From contig NZ_JAIVAI010000001.1 in the NCBI RefSeq assembly GCF_020171525.1, positions 992,001-1,056,000 on the forward strand: a stretch of DNA of 64,000 bases, in the 5' to 3' direction. Below, in pieces: positions 1 to 8,736 of this stretch. Both the position numbers and the translations under genes were made by a program. The DNA is from Halobacillus yeomjeoni. Lineage in GTDB: Bacteria; Bacillota; Bacilli; Bacillales; Halobacillaceae. Under the pieces are notes generated by a model. The model did no database searches, was not told the DNA's origin, and saw nothing but the letters and a program-made list of their open reading frames with translations. Every line of letters starts with the position of its first letter. Within the stretch, counting starts at the first letter, position 1.

Positions 1-583
1 CGGGATGGACAGCAATTTGAAAAATGTTTTTTCCTAAGTTTTCGGCTTTTAACTTTTCCCATGTTTCTCCTTTGTTGAAACTTCGGTATAGACCTTGATC
101 CATTTCAGAATTAGGCACCTGGTTCAGCACATAAATAGCTTCATTATTATAACCGACGCCCATCGCATGAAAATCGCTTTCTCCTTCAAATCCATAGGAC
201 GTCAACTCTTTTTCGTTTATGTTCCCTTGTTGAATTCCTATGGGATTCGGGAGATCGCTCGCTTTTCCTGGATGACCGGACGTGTAAAACCCATCCTTCA
301 CAGCTGCAAATCCCATATAATCATTTTTGTGGAAATCTGATTCCAACCAGCCTTCATTTTTATAAATTTTAATCCCTTCATGGGCAGCAAAAGCAAGAAT
401 ATCTTTTTCCAAAAACCCTATCCCATGAACATGTTTCACTTTACCATCAAATGCAGATAAATGAGCATTCTCAACTTTTTCGTTTTCCTTCGTATCCGTT
501 TCACCGGATTCTTCAGAACCGGTGCATCCCGTGATGAATAGAATCATTGTAATTATCAGGAGCACCCACACAGTGTTTTTCAT
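1..583 (-). CDS. Surface lipoprotein, BNR/Asp-box-like (F510_1955-type), C-terminus outside window
   Basis: The gene runs off the left edge, so only the first 194 codons are visible. The product begins with a lipoprotein signal: a hydrophobic segment followed by FITGC at residues 16-20, then an acidic Glu/Lys/Thr linker. It should therefore be tethered to the outer face of the membrane. The visible body contains HVHGIGF, FYTSGHPG and a later RSFNKGETWEKL. This pattern of Asp-box (S-x-D/N-x-G-x-T-W) beta-propeller blades resembles the F510_1955 family glycosylhydrolase lipoproteins of Bacillaceae. An enzymatic activity is not shown by the sequence. The ATG is preceded by GAGGAGTGAAAGG. It lies downstream of copZ on the same strand but behind a terminator, so it is probably its own unit. 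Confidence 0.72.
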   Translation of the reverse strand, partial: MKNTVWVLLIITMILFITGCTGSEESGETDTKENEKVENAHLSAFDGKVKHVHGIGFLEKDILAFAAHEGIKIYKNEGWLESDFHKNDYMGFAAVKDGFYTSGHPGKASDLPNPIGIQQGNINEKELTSYGFEGESDFHAMGVGYNNEAIYVLNQVPNSEMDQGLYRSFNKGETWEKLKAENLGKNIFQIAVHP

Positions 584-637
584 ACCTTTCACTCCTCTTT
601 GATTAACTTAGTGTAGATAGGAAGGGCGTCCCTCCCA

Positions 638-673
638 TAAAAAATATACCCTAAGAAAACGATCTTAGGGTAT
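638..673 (-). terminator. Rho-independent terminator of the csoR-copA-copZ operon
   Basis: A perfect 10-bp stem (ATACCCTAAG/CTTAGGGTAT) with an 8-nt loop is followed on the minus strand by ATTTTTT. It sits 16 bases after the copZ stop. Confidence 0.85.
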
Positions 674-688
674 TGCCATCATTGTTGT

Positions 689-889
689 TTACACGACGTC
701 ATAGCCTTGTTCTTCAATAGCCTCAACCATTTCTTTTTCTGACACATTTTCTGAATAGGAAACTATGACTTCATTCTCAGCAAGGTGAACACTAACGTCT
801 TCTACACCCTCTAAATTTTTCAAAGCCGTCTCTACTGCGTTCACACAATGTCCGCAGCTCATTCCTTCTACTTTAAATGTCTTTTCCAT
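689..889 (-). CDS. copZ: Copper chaperone CopZ
   Basis: This is a 66-residue single heavy-metal-associated domain. The copper-binding motif GMSCGHC sits at residues 9-15 (Cys12 and Cys15), and the beta-alpha-beta-beta-alpha-beta fold is filled out to the usual family length. CopZ carries Cu(I) in the cytosol to the P-type ATPase CopA and to the repressor CsoR. The gene follows copA by 24 bases in one operon. A GTG three codons upstream would also be open, but the ATG is better: GGGAG lies 8 bases before it, and that start matches the family N-terminus. Confidence 0.95.
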   Translation of the reverse strand: MEKTFKVEGMSCGHCVNAVETALKNLEGVEDVSVHLAENEVIVSYSENVSEKEMVEAIEEQGYDVV

Positions 890-913
890 TTCAAACACTC
901 CCTGCTTATCTTT

Positions 914-3319
914 TTACAATTTCACTCTCTTCAATCGAAGGGAATTACTGACTACACTTACGGAACTGAACGCCATGGCAGCACCGGCGACCCATGGAGC
1001 TAACAATCCGACAGCGGCTACAGGGATACCTGCTGAGTTGTAAGCAAGTGCCCAGAATAAATTCTGTTTGATGTTTTTCATCGTTTTGCGGCTGAGCTGT
1101 ATCGCTTTGGTCAAGTTCTCAAGGTCACCGCCGATAAGCGTGATATCTGCCGTTTCAATGGCAACATCCGAACCGGTACCGATTGCTACACCGATATCTG
1201 CTGTAGCCAGTGATGGTGCATCATTGATTCCGTCCCCTACCATGGCGACTTTTCTGCCACTTTTCTGAAGCTCTTTCACCTTTTCCGCTTTTTCTTCCGG
1301 CAGAACTTCAGCGAAGACTCCTTCAATACCGACTTGGGATGCAATGGCTTCGGCCGTCCGTTTATTATCTCCTGTAACCATATAAACTTCTATTCCATAC
1401 TCTTTCCATTCACGAATCACTTGTTTGGATGTTTCTTTCACTGTATCAGCGACTGCGATATACCCTTCAAGCTGAGAATCTACAGCAATGAACATCGCTG
1501 TCTTTCCTTCGTATTCCAAGTCACTGATGACCTCTTCATATTCTTGATAGGCGATTCCTTCCTGCTCCATCAACTTTCTTGTTCCGACGAGGACAGATTT
1601 TTCATCAACAATCGCTTTGATTCCATACCCTGGAATCGCCTCAAAATGGGACGTTACCTTCATCAATACTTCATTTCTTTCTCCATACTGAACGATGGCT
1701 TCAGCCAACGGGTGTTCAGACGATCGTTCAGAAGATGCTACATACATCAATAAGCTCTCATCGTCTGTATGGAACGCCTTGAAGTCAGTAACGCTCGGTT
1801 TACCTTTCGTCACCGTACCTGTTTTATCCAGTAAAATCGTATCGATTTGCTGAGTACCTTCCAAATATTCTCCGCCTTTAAAGAGAATTCCCTGCTCAGC
1901 ACCTTTTCCTGTCCCTACCATGATTGAAGTAGGCGTAGCCAGGCCAAGCGCACAAGGACAGGCGATGACGAGAACTGCAATGGCTGCTTCCAATGCTTGA
2001 GGAAGCTCGCCGGGGGCTACGAAAAAGAACCACACGATAAATGTTAAGAGAGCGATACCTACAACAATCGGTACGAATATTCCTGAAATTACATCCGCCG
2101 TCCTTTGAATCGGAGCTTTGGATCCTTGCGCTTCTTCAACAATTTTGACGATTCCTGCAAGGGCCGTATCTTTTCCGACTCTTTCAGCTTCCATGTGGAT
2201 CGTTCCATTTTTATTGATGGTCGATCCGATTACAGGGTCATGGAAATGTTTCTCTACCGGGATTGATTCACCGGTGATCATCGATTCATCAATCGATGTC
2301 CGCCCTTTGATAATTTTGCCGTCTACCGGAATCTTTTCTCCGGGTTTGACGATAAGTACATCTCCGACTTGAACCTCGTCGACGGGAATTTGTTCTTCTT
2401 TCCCATTTTTAAGAATGGTAGCTTCTTTGGCTTGAAGGTTCAATAACTTCGTCAATGCTTTTGTCGTCCGGCCTTTGGCCAGCGTTTCGAAAAGCTTTCC
2501 TACCAGGATCAAGGTGATCAATACCGCACTGGTCTCGAAATATAGTTCAGGCGTATGACCGAGGTTGATCTGCCAGCGAACCGCTTCTACCAAGCTGTAA
2601 AAATAAGCAGCCGATGTTCCGAGTGCCACTAATACATCCATATTGGCACTCTTATTACTCAGAGCACGGAAGGCACCTGAATAAAATGGAGCACCGATGT
2701 AAAACTGGACGGGAGTGGCCAAAGCGAATTGAAACCATGGGTTCATGAAAATCGAAGGAACAGGAAGTCCTATATCCCACGGCATATGTCCGATCATGGT
2801 ATATAGAAGAGGAAGAGATAATAGGATAGAAATCCAAAGTTTTGTTTTCTTTCTCTTAATCTCTTCTTCTTTTTGATTTTTCTGCTCTTCCCGATCCTTT
2901 TTGATTTCTGCATCATATCCAAGCTTCTTGATTTTTTCAATAATTTCTTCTACTGAAACGATACCAGGCTCATACTGGAGCGTTCCTGTTTCAGTGGTGA
3001 GGTTGATCGAGGCTTCCTGAACCCCTTTCATTTTGCTCAACACTTTTTGGATACGGGTCGAACACGCCGAACACGTCATTCCGTGTATATCCAGTTCCAG
3101 CTTTTCTGTCTGTACACCATACCCAAGCTTTTCAATCTTCTCAGTTATTTGATCAGGCTCGACTTGTTCCTCATTGTATTTGATGGTGGCCTTTTCCATC
3201 GTCAAATTGACATTGGCTTCCACACCATCCATCTTGTTCAACACTTTCTCGATACGGGCTGAACACGCCGAACATGTCATCCCCGTGACACCAATGTTCA
3301 TTTCTTTCTGTCCGCTCAT
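914..3319 (-). CDS. copA: Copper-exporting P1B-type ATPase CopA
   Basis: The 801-residue protein has two N-terminal metal-binding domains (GMTCSAC at residues 13-19 and again near 85). Eight predicted membrane helices follow. The transport-site motif CPC is in [11 protein letters not shown], the phosphorylation motif is DKTGT, the P1B-specific histidine is in SEHPLAEA, and the hinge is GDGINDAP. Together these identify a Cu(I)-exporting ATPase, which uses ATP to pump copper out of the cytosol. AAGGAGGGG lies 6 bases before the chosen ATG; a TTG one codon earlier is rejected. The gene lies between csoR (10-base gap upstream) and copZ, the common B. subtilis arrangement, and is expected to be de-repressed by copper through CsoR. 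Confidence 0.97.
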   Translation of the reverse strand: MSGQKEMNIGVTGMTCSACSARIEKVLNKMDGVEANVNLTMEKATIKYNEEQVEPDQITEKIEKLGYGVQTEKLELDIHGMTCSACSTRIQKVLSKMKGVQEASINLTTETGTLQYEPGIVSVEEIIEKIKKLGYDAEIKKDREEQKNQKEEEIKRKKTKLWISILLSLPLLYTMIGHMPWDIGLPVPSIFMNPWFQFALATPVQFYIGAPFYSGAFRALSNKSANMDVLVALGTSAAYFYSLVEAVRWQINLGHTPELYFETSAVLITLILVGKLFETLAKGRTTKALTKLLNLQAKEATILKNGKEEQIPVDEVQVGDVLIVKPGEKIPVDGKIIKGRTSIDESMITGESIPVEKHFHDPVIGSTINKNGTIHMEAERVGKDTALAGIVKIVEEAQGSKAPIQRTADVISGIFVPIVVGIALLTFIVWFFFVAPGELPQALEAAIAVLVIACPCALGLATPTSIMVGTGKGAEQGILFKGGEYLEGTQQIDTILLDKTGTVTKGKPSVTDFKAFHTDDESLLMYVASSERSSEHPLAEAIVQYGERNEVLMKVTSHFEAIPGYGIKAIVDEKSVLVGTRKLMEQEGIAYQEYEEVISDLEYEGKTAMFIAVDSQLEGYIAVADTVKETSKQVIREWKEYGIEVYMVTGDNKRTAEAIASQVGIEGVFAEVLPEEKAEKVKELQKSGRKVAMVGDGINDAPSLATADIGVAIGTGSDVAIETADITLIGGDLENLTKAIQLSRKTMKNIKQNLFWALAYNSAGIPVAAVGLLAPWVAGAAMAFSSVSVVSNSLRLKRVKL

Positions 3320-3332
3320 CAACGACCCCTCC

Positions 3333-3650
3333 TTATTTGGAGAATTGCTGCACGACCTTCATCAATTCATCAATCGCTTCGTCGCCATTTCCCTTTTTGA
3401 TGGCGTCAGAAACGCAGTGGTGGGTATGGCGTTCCATCAAGTTATGACCGACCTTCGTCAATGCTTTATTGATGGCTGATATTTGAATGAGAACGTCCAC
3501 ACAATAACGATCTTCCTCGACCATTTTCTGGATTCCTCTCACTTGACCTTCTATTCTTTTCAATCGATTTAGAACGGCTTGTTTTTCTTCATCTGTTCTA
3601 GGCTTTACTGGTTTTTTTCCACTATTTTCAGGAAGTATATGTTCATCCAT
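3333..3650 (-). CDS. csoR: Copper-sensing repressor CsoR
   Basis: This 105-residue DUF156-family protein carries the complete Cu(I) ligand set of CsoR: Cys50, His75 and Cys79, with the 25- and 4-residue spacings of the characterised B. subtilis protein. The [13 protein letters not shown] segment is the DNA-contact helix of the family. In apo form CsoR represses copper efflux genes; Cu(I) binding releases it. It is the first gene of the csoR-copA-copZ operon, so it is probably autoregulated through the palindrome between its own -35 and -10. The start was placed at MDEHILP because AAGGAG lies 9 bases upstream; longer readings would run back through the operator. Confidence 0.95.
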   Translation of the reverse strand: MDEHILPENSGKKPVKPRTDEEKQAVLNRLKRIEGQVRGIQKMVEEDRYCVDVLIQISAINKALTKVGHNLMERHTHHCVSDAIKKGNGDEAIDELMKVVQQFSK

Positions 3651-3671
3651 TATTTTCATCTCCTTTTTCCC

Positions 3672-3701
3672 AATATACCCCTTATAGGTATATGAAGTCA
3701 A
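3672..3701 (-). promoter_or_regulatory. csoR promoter with CsoR-type operator in the spacer
   Basis: On the minus strand TTGACT (3696-3701) is followed after 18 bases by TATATT (3672-3677). The spacer holds the inverted repeat ATACC/GGTAT (3675-3691, 7-bp centre; arms extend to ATATACC). CsoR sites in B. subtilis have this A-T then G/C-tract layout, and a repressor here would block RNA polymerase. Confidence 0.75.
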
Positions 3702-3791
3702 TTCATGTACAATACAAAGAAATTAAGTTCATTGTTTAACATTAAGAATGACAGGGGTATAGGTAAAAAGAATTAATTAAGAGGTGATTTC

Positions 3792-4448
3792 ATGTTAACC
3801 GTAATATCTTGGATCGCATTAACAATTGGACTCATATCGTCCATCATCATTATGGTGGATATTATTAGACACCCGCAGATGATGAAAATCATGAATTTCG
3901 TCTGGCCGATCAATGGCTGGTTTTTCGGCCCATTTGCTGTGTGGGCTTATTTTAAATGGGGACGAGTGAAAGCAAAAGATTTAGACATAGAGGATAACAG
4001 AGGTATGCCCTCCAAAGTGTTCGTCTCTACAAGCCACTGTTCAGCAGGTTGTACACTTGGTGACGCAGTCGGAGTTCCGATTGTAGCCATGACAGGACTT
4101 GCCATCGCCGGATCCACTTTATTTGCACACTATGTAGTAGAATTCACTTTGGCCTATTTATTCGGAATCATCTTCCAGTTTTTTGCTATCTACCCGATGG
4201 ACAAAGACCTGGGAGTGGCAGGAGTCTTCAAAGCTGCGATTAAAGCAGACTCTCTATCATTGATTGCGTTTGAAGTCGGTATGTTCGGGTGGATGGCCAT
4301 CGTACACTATTTCTTGTTTTCGGAACCTCCAAAACCTAATGAGGCTACCTATTGGTTCATGATGCAGATTGCCATGATTTTAGGATTCATAACGAGCTAT
4401 CCTGCGAACTGGATTTTGGTTCGGAAAGGTATTAAGGAAGAAATGTGA
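3792..4448 (+). CDS. DUF4396 membrane protein
   Basis: The 218-residue protein has about five to six membrane helices and a short cytoplasmic-like insert. The insert is followed by the family motif SHCSAGCTLGD near residues 79-89, the hallmark of DUF4396. The function of the family is not established. The two cysteines and a histidine at the edge of a membrane segment, together with the gene's position head-to-head with csoR-copA-copZ, suggest a role with copper or another soft metal, but that is inference from context. AGAGGTG lies 7 bases before the ATG. It ends ahead of a strong bidirectional terminator. Confidence 0.85.
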   Translation: MLTVISWIALTIGLISSIIIMVDIIRHPQMMKIMNFVWPINGWFFGPFAVWAYFKWGRVKAKDLDIEDNRGMPSKVFVSTSHCSAGCTLGDAVGVPIVAMTGLAIAGSTLFAHYVVEFTLAYLFGIIFQFFAIYPMDKDLGVAGVFKAAIKADSLSLIAFEVGMFGWMAIVHYFLFSEPPKPNEATYWFMMQIAMILGFITSYPANWILVRKGIKEEM

Positions 4449-4511
4449 TTCACTTATAACAAAAGTGGGTATCTCCCCCCTTCAGTCATTGTTCTTAAAT
4501 AAAAACAACCT

Positions 4512-4547
4512 AAAAAACGCTGATCTAAGTATAGATCAGCGTTTTTT
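4512..4547. terminator. Bidirectional terminator
   Basis: A 10-bp perfect stem (CGCTGATCTA/TAGATCAGCG, loop AGTA) is flanked by A6 and T6, so it can end transcripts from the DUF4396 gene (+) and from the rhodanese pair (-). Confidence 0.9.
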
Positions 4548-4557
4548 CATTATTATA

Positions 4558-4920
4558 TTAACCCCAGGATCCAATTCCGCCTCGAACATTAGTCACCTTA
4601 CTGAACCCTTGTTTTTTCAATACCTTTGCAGCCTTCATACTTCTCATACCACTCTGGCACAGCAACATCACTTCTTGATCCTTATCCAGCTCCTTCGAAC
4701 GTCGGGGAAGTTCGGATAAAGGAATGTTTTTAAAAGGTTTTTTGGATGCGGTCTTGTATTCCCCCGGGGTACGAACATCTACGAATTGTACGTTTTTATC
4801 CTTTAATCGATTTTCTGCATCTTCGGTAGAAATCGATTGTACACCTTTGGCTGGCATAAAGCGGCTCGCTACGAAGAAAGCCACCCCGATGATAATGACC
4901 CATTGAATCAAGTCTTCCAT
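4558..4920 (-). CDS. Membrane-anchored rhodanese-family protein
   Basis: The 120-residue protein has one N-terminal membrane helix (residues about 3-20) and then a single rhodanese domain. The active-site loop reads CQSGMRS with the catalytic cysteine at residue 88; the upstream VDVRTPGEY and the final VRGGIGSWG match the canonical fold. Such proteins accept or pass on sulfane sulfur. It is the second gene of a two-gene unit with a cysteine-less relative immediately upstream, and AAGGAGG lies 8 bases before its ATG. Its promoter shares the CsoR/CstR-like operator design with the copper operon. Which sulfur donor it uses cannot be told from sequence. Confidence 0.88.
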   Translation of the reverse strand: MEDLIQWVIIIGVAFFVASRFMPAKGVQSISTEDAENRLKDKNVQFVDVRTPGEYKTASKKPFKNIPLSELPRRSKELDKDQEVMLLCQSGMRSMKAAKVLKKQGFSKVTNVRGGIGSWG

Positions 4921-4933
4921 TAATTATTCCTCC

Positions 4934-5299
4934 TTATTTATGACAAACACAGGCTATGGAAAGTTGTGCCTCTTCTTCCGGCATCACATAACCGTCAACT
5001 TCATATCCTTTTTTTCTTAATAATCGAGTACATAGATTCTTCTCCACTCGATCTTCCACGACTAACACGACCTTTTTATCCGGCAGGTCGGTATGGTGAC
5101 GGTTCAGATAAGAGAAAGGAATACAGTGTGCCTGATCGATCTGGTCACGATGGGACGTCTGATAATCCCGCGCATCTAAAAGGACTTCGTTCTCCGTTAC
5201 TTCATCCAAGGTCATGCGCTCAACACCCTGGACGGGTATATATCGATTCATTACTATTATAGTTATAAAAAGCAAAATTCCAACAATAAGGATATTCAT
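4934..5299 (-). CDS. Degenerate rhodanese-like membrane protein lacking the active-site cysteine
   Basis: The 121-residue protein has the same plan as its downstream neighbour: an N-terminal membrane helix, a rhodanese-like domain with DARDY where DVR would stand, and a C-terminal helix. However, the catalytic loop reads VVEDRVEKN with no cysteine, so sulfurtransferase activity is not expected. It ends in CVCHK, an unusual pair of cysteines that might bind metal or sulfur. AAGGGGTGA precedes the chosen ATG; an upstream GTG is rejected for lack of an SD. It is the first gene of the pair, so it may act as a partner or sensor of the active rhodanese. That is inference. Confidence 0.8.
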   Translation of the reverse strand: MNILIVGILLFITIIVMNRYIPVQGVERMTLDEVTENEVLLDARDYQTSHRDQIDQAHCIPFSYLNRHHTDLPDKKVVLVVEDRVEKNLCTRLLRKKGYEVDGYVMPEEEAQLSIACVCHK

Positions 5300-5331
5300 G
5301 ATCTCACCCCTTATCAAATGACTCACCGACT

Positions 5332-5360
5332 ATTCTATACCTACACGGGTATGCAGTCAA
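5332..5360 (-). promoter_or_regulatory. Promoter of the rhodanese pair with CsoR/CstR-like operator
   Basis: On the minus strand TTGACT (5355-5360) and TAGAAT (5332-5337) are 17 bases apart. The spacer contains the inverted repeat ATACC/GGTAT (5337-5352, 6-bp centre). The -35 is identical to that of csoR and the palindrome sits in the same place. Confidence 0.7.
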
Positions 5361-5463
5361 CCATTTGAATTGTAAGAGGAAAATCTGCGCTTCCCTCTCC
5401 TAATTCAGGCCAAAGGTCGCATCAGATAATATTTAACCAGGGTCATTCCAACCAAGTTCATGT

Positions 5464-5491
5464 TTGACACCATATTATATTAAAATAATAA
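5464..5491 (+). promoter_or_regulatory. Possible sigma-A promoter
   Basis: A consensus TTGACA (5464-5469) is followed after 16 bases by TAATAA (5486-5491), about 50 bases before the start of the next gene. The region is A+T-rich, so the -10 is less certain. Confidence 0.4.
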
Positions 5492-5540
5492 ATGGTTTTG
5501 TGTTATGGTATAAACGAGAGATAATATAAGGAGAATGCAG

Positions 5541-5795
5541 GTGGATTTACTTCAATTTTTAGTTGATGAAGGGTTTTGTGGAATAATGTTCAACAGCGGT
5601 TCCAAAGTGAAGAACATTGGTCTTGACGAGCTGGAGTCCAATGAACAGCTTTTTGAAACGATGAGCATCCGCCCCTTAGCAGTGCAATATTTCCCTTACG
5701 AAAAAGAACCCTATATGGTATGTACATCAAAGGAAACAAATAGAACCATCAAATTGATCAAAACGCGTTCTCACTCTTCTGTAATAGGCAGATAA
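5541..5795 (+). CDS. Small conserved-looking protein, function unknown
   Basis: I do not recognise this 84-residue protein. It has no membrane segment or signal and no metal motif beyond two isolated cysteines. It reads as a small soluble alpha/beta protein ending in a basic tail ([14 protein letters not shown]). AAGGAG lies 7 bases before a GTG (MDLLQFL...), whereas the ATG two codons earlier touches the SD, so GTG is chosen. It stands alone between a possible promoter and a terminator, directly upstream of rlmN. Confidence 0.65.
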   Translation: MDLLQFLVDEGFCGIMFNSGSKVKNIGLDELESNEQLFETMSIRPLAVQYFPYEKEPYMVCTSKETNRTIKLIKTRSHSSVIGR

Positions 5796-5825
5796 TTATG
5801 ACAACACTATAACGCTTGTATCCTT

Positions 5826-5862
5826 ATCGCTAATCCATTATCATAGGAATAGCGATTTTTTT
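5826..5862 (+). terminator. Terminator between the small gene and rlmN
   Basis: An 11-bp stem with one mismatch (ATCGCTAATCC/GGAATAGCGAT) and a 9-nt loop is followed by seven T. Confidence 0.75.
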
Positions 5863-5877
5863 AAGAGGAGCGTATTT

Positions 5878-6960
5878 ATGAAACCATCCATATACGGATT
5901 AACGTTTGATCAACTGACAGATTGGCTGGTTGAGCATGGCGAGAAAAAGTTCCGTTCAAAGCAGGTATGGGACTGGCTTTATCAAAAAAGAGTCACAGAT
6001 TTTTCTCAAATGAAAAACTTGAATCAATCCTGTATAGATGTGCTTCAAGAGCACTTTACGATTGAAACGTTATCAGAAGAAATTAAACAGGAGTCTAAAG
6101 ACGGAACCATCAAGTTCCTCTTTAAACTTGCAGACGGAAATGTCATTGAGACCGTTCTCATGCGTTTCAACTACGGCCTTTCCGTTTGTGTCACGACTCA
6201 GGTCGGCTGTAATATCGGTTGTTCATTCTGTGCAAGTGGAATTCTCCGTAAAAGCCGTGATTTGACAAGTGGTGAGATCGTTGAACAGATCATGCAGGTG
6301 CAGCAGCATCTCGATAAGCAGGAAAAAGATGAACGTGTCAGCCACATCGTCGTCATGGGAATCGGTGAACCATTTGATAACTATGACAACTTGATTGACT
6401 TCTTGAATGTCGTGAATGACCAAAAAGGTCTTTCTATCGGTGCCCGTCATATCACTGTTTCAACAAGTGGTATTGCACCGAAGATGTATGAATTCGCTGA
6501 TGAAGGAATTCAAATCAACTTGGCCTTATCTATTCACGCACCGAACAACGAGCTTCGTTCAAGAATCATGAAAATCAACCGTGCCTACCCACTTGAAGAA
6601 TTGATGCCGGCCATTGATTACTACTTGGAAAAAACGAATCGAAGAATCACATTTGAATATATCCTGTTGAAAGACGTCAACGACCATAAGGAAGAAGCTG
6701 AGCAGCTTGCTGATCTTCTGAAAGATAAGCGTCACTTATCGTATGTCAATCTGATTCCTTATAATCCGGTCGCAGACCATCCGTATGAACGGAGTGAAAA
6801 GGAAGCAATTCTGACGTTCTATCAAACATTGATGGATCGCGGCATCAAATGTGGTGTCCGTACAGAACACGGTACGGATATCGACGCTGCATGTGGTCAG
6901 TTGAGAAGTAAACAGATCGAGAAAGAAAAAGCACGCAAGAAGAAAAAGCAACAAGTTTAA
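5878..6960 (+). CDS. rlmN: 23S rRNA/tRNA adenosine C2 methyltransferase RlmN
   Basis: This 360-residue radical-SAM enzyme methylates C2 of A2503 in 23S rRNA and A37 of some tRNAs. The iron-sulfur motif CNIGCSFC gives Cys111, Cys115 and Cys118; GIGEPFDNY is the SAM-binding GxGE region; the resolving cysteine is Cys339 in AACGQLRSK. The loop after the cluster reads [12 protein letters not shown], as in the Listeria-type RlmN, rather than the CASTLGGLKR of the B. subtilis protein. GAGGAG lies 9 bases before the ATG. It is monocistronic between two terminators, not in the rsmB-prpC operon where B. subtilis has it. A Cfr-type resistance enzyme is unlikely, as the overall sequence is RlmN-like. Confidence 0.93.
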   Translation: MKPSIYGLTFDQLTDWLVEHGEKKFRSKQVWDWLYQKRVTDFSQMKNLNQSCIDVLQEHFTIETLSEEIKQESKDGTIKFLFKLADGNVIETVLMRFNYGLSVCVTTQVGCNIGCSFCASGILRKSRDLTSGEIVEQIMQVQQHLDKQEKDERVSHIVVMGIGEPFDNYDNLIDFLNVVNDQKGLSIGARHITVSTSGIAPKMYEFADEGIQINLALSIHAPNNELRSRIMKINRAYPLEELMPAIDYYLEKTNRRITFEYILLKDVNDHKEEAEQLADLLKDKRHLSYVNLIPYNPVADHPYERSEKEAILTFYQTLMDRGIKCGVRTEHGTDIDAACGQLRSKQIEKEKARKKKKQQV

Positions 6961-6974
6961 ACACTTGCTGGATA

Positions 6975-7006
6975 AGCATGATGGGATTTCCCATCATGCT
7001 TTTTTT
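6975..7006 (+). terminator. rlmN terminator
   Basis: An 11-bp perfect stem (AGCATGATGGG/CCCATCATGCT, loop ATTT) is followed by seven T. Confidence 0.92.
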
Positions 7007-7212
7007 ATTGGTTCAACCATTCGTTTTTAAAACTTAATTTATGCTGTTATTTATAGGAAGACATTCGTCTATACAGAACCCTATTTTCGACATATCTTAA
7101 TGAATAGGGAGGTAAAGGGTCAAAAGTTAAAAAAATTCTAAAATTACATACACTCTCCCATCCAATTAATTTTTTTTAAAATAAATTATTTTCAGGAAAG
7201 GATTATCTGTGC

Positions 7213-8628
7213 ATGGATTTTATTAACCGATTTTCAATCATAGAACGAGGGGCTATGACTTTTACAGGTAACACTTTGGGTTTAAGTAAAGAAAGGGATT
7301 CATTAAATGCCGGAACGCTCGGTAGTATCGGGGCTTTCACAACCACCGATACGTCGATGCAAGTGCCTACCTATCCACCAGGTACGACGCAAGATTACTT
7401 ATTAAACAGTTCCAGCAATGACCTGGTTCTACCAGCCGGAAGCACAGTTCTTTATGCAGAATTGATATGGGGAGGGTATTACACCCCTGGTAGTCCTGAC
7501 CTGAACCTCCCTGTTTCCTTTACAGATCCATCAAGCATTACTCATAATGTCGTTCCGGATTCAAATACCAGTAACGAATTTCCTTTCGGTTCGAATGTAT
7601 TTTATATGCGGTCGAGCAATGTTACCGCGATTGTCCAAGCTGCAGGTGGAGGGAGCTATACGACGGGAGCCGTTCCCGGTCTGCTTGAACAGCCTTCTTC
7701 CCTGAACCATGCAGGATGGACGCTGGCGGTCATTTACGAGAACCCTGCTTTACCAAAGCGATCCATGAACTTATTTGTCGGCGCAGAAGGAATCGTATCC
7801 AGTGGCGGACCTCAAGTGATTGATGTCATGATATCCGGATTCCTCACCCCTCCGATGGGACCCATCGATGCCCGTTTGATGGTCTCCAGTCAGGAGGGGG
7901 ATGCGGATATAACTCGTGATCAGGCTTTATTCGGTCCAGATGATATGTCTCTCACAAACCTGTCCGGCCCAAACAACCCGAGCTCGAACTTCTTTGCTTC
8001 TCAAATCAATGATGACACAGGAAATATAGACACCACAGGAACTTTCGGAACGCGGAATCATGATGCTTTCTCCGGAACGAATATTGTAGCCGGGCGCCAA
8101 GGCTGGGATATCACTAATGTAAGTGGTTCCGGTCTTTTACCTAACAACCAGGGATCAGCGGTTTTCAGATACACCACAACAGGTGATGCCTATATGCCGA
8201 ATGCGCTAGGCATACAAATTGACTCTGTCGATGTGCCACCTGTGCCGCCTCCATTTGAGGTAGTAAAATCCACCGACCTTAAGTTTGCAGAAAAAGGCGA
8301 TATCCTGACCTATACAGTTGAGATCACGAATAATGGGACCGAACCTTCCGGGGAATTGATTTTCACCGACTACATCCCGAAAGGTACGACATTCGTCGAA
8401 GACAGCCTGATTATCGGGGGTGTTCCCTACCCAGGGGTCAATCCACACTATGGCGTTTCATTACCGGAAATTCCTCCTGGAGAAACGCTTGTCATCACTT
8501 TTCAAGTATTGGTGCGAACTTGTGATGCCCTCGTTAGAAATCAAGCCCATATTGAATTGAGTGACAGAAGAATTGAACCAAGCAACCTAGTTACTACAAC
8601 GATTTGTGAGATATGTAATGGAAATTAA
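7213..8628 (+). CDS. DUF11-domain protein
   Basis: The 471-residue protein has a beta-rich body rich in Gly, Ser, Thr and Pro (residues about 1-345). A proline linker (VPPVPPPFEV) and one DUF11/TIGR01451 repeat follow (about 350-460: VVKSTDLKFAEKGDILTYTV, EITNNGTEPSGELIFTDYIP). DUF11 domains are Ig-like modules of surface proteins. There is no signal peptide, sortase signal or membrane helix: the N-terminus is MDFINRFSIIERGAMTFTGN, as in the B. cereus group proteins of this type. Export, or deposition on spores or cells, must occur some other way. A cysteine-containing tail (CEICNGN) ends the protein. AAAGGA lies 12 bases before the ATG, a long spacing, so the start is moderately certain. Confidence 0.8.
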   Translation: MDFINRFSIIERGAMTFTGNTLGLSKERDSLNAGTLGSIGAFTTTDTSMQVPTYPPGTTQDYLLNSSSNDLVLPAGSTVLYAELIWGGYYTPGSPDLNLPVSFTDPSSITHNVVPDSNTSNEFPFGSNVFYMRSSNVTAIVQAAGGGSYTTGAVPGLLEQPSSLNHAGWTLAVIYENPALPKRSMNLFVGAEGIVSSGGPQVIDVMISGFLTPPMGPIDARLMVSSQEGDADITRDQALFGPDDMSLTNLSGPNNPSSNFFASQINDDTGNIDTTGTFGTRNHDAFSGTNIVAGRQGWDITNVSGSGLLPNNQGSAVFRYTTTGDAYMPNALGIQIDSVDVPPVPPPFEVVKSTDLKFAEKGDILTYTVEITNNGTEPSGELIFTDYIPKGTTFVEDSLIIGGVPYPGVNPHYGVSLPEIPPGETLVITFQVLVRTCDALVRNQAHIELSDRRIEPSNLVTTTICEICNGN

Positions 8629-8663
8629 AAAGCGAACGAAATAAACTTTCCGTTCGCTTTTTT
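8627..8663 (+). terminator. Terminator of the DUF11 gene
   Basis: The stem GCGAACG/CGTTCGC is flanked by A5 on the left and T6 on the right, directly after the stop codon. The A/T flanks make it usable in both directions. Confidence 0.85.
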
Positions 8664-8736
8664 GGTTATTTTCAACCAGTTTAGTACTTAAGTGAATTTA
8701 TATATAAATGTACTTGATTCTTACGTTACGAATGAA

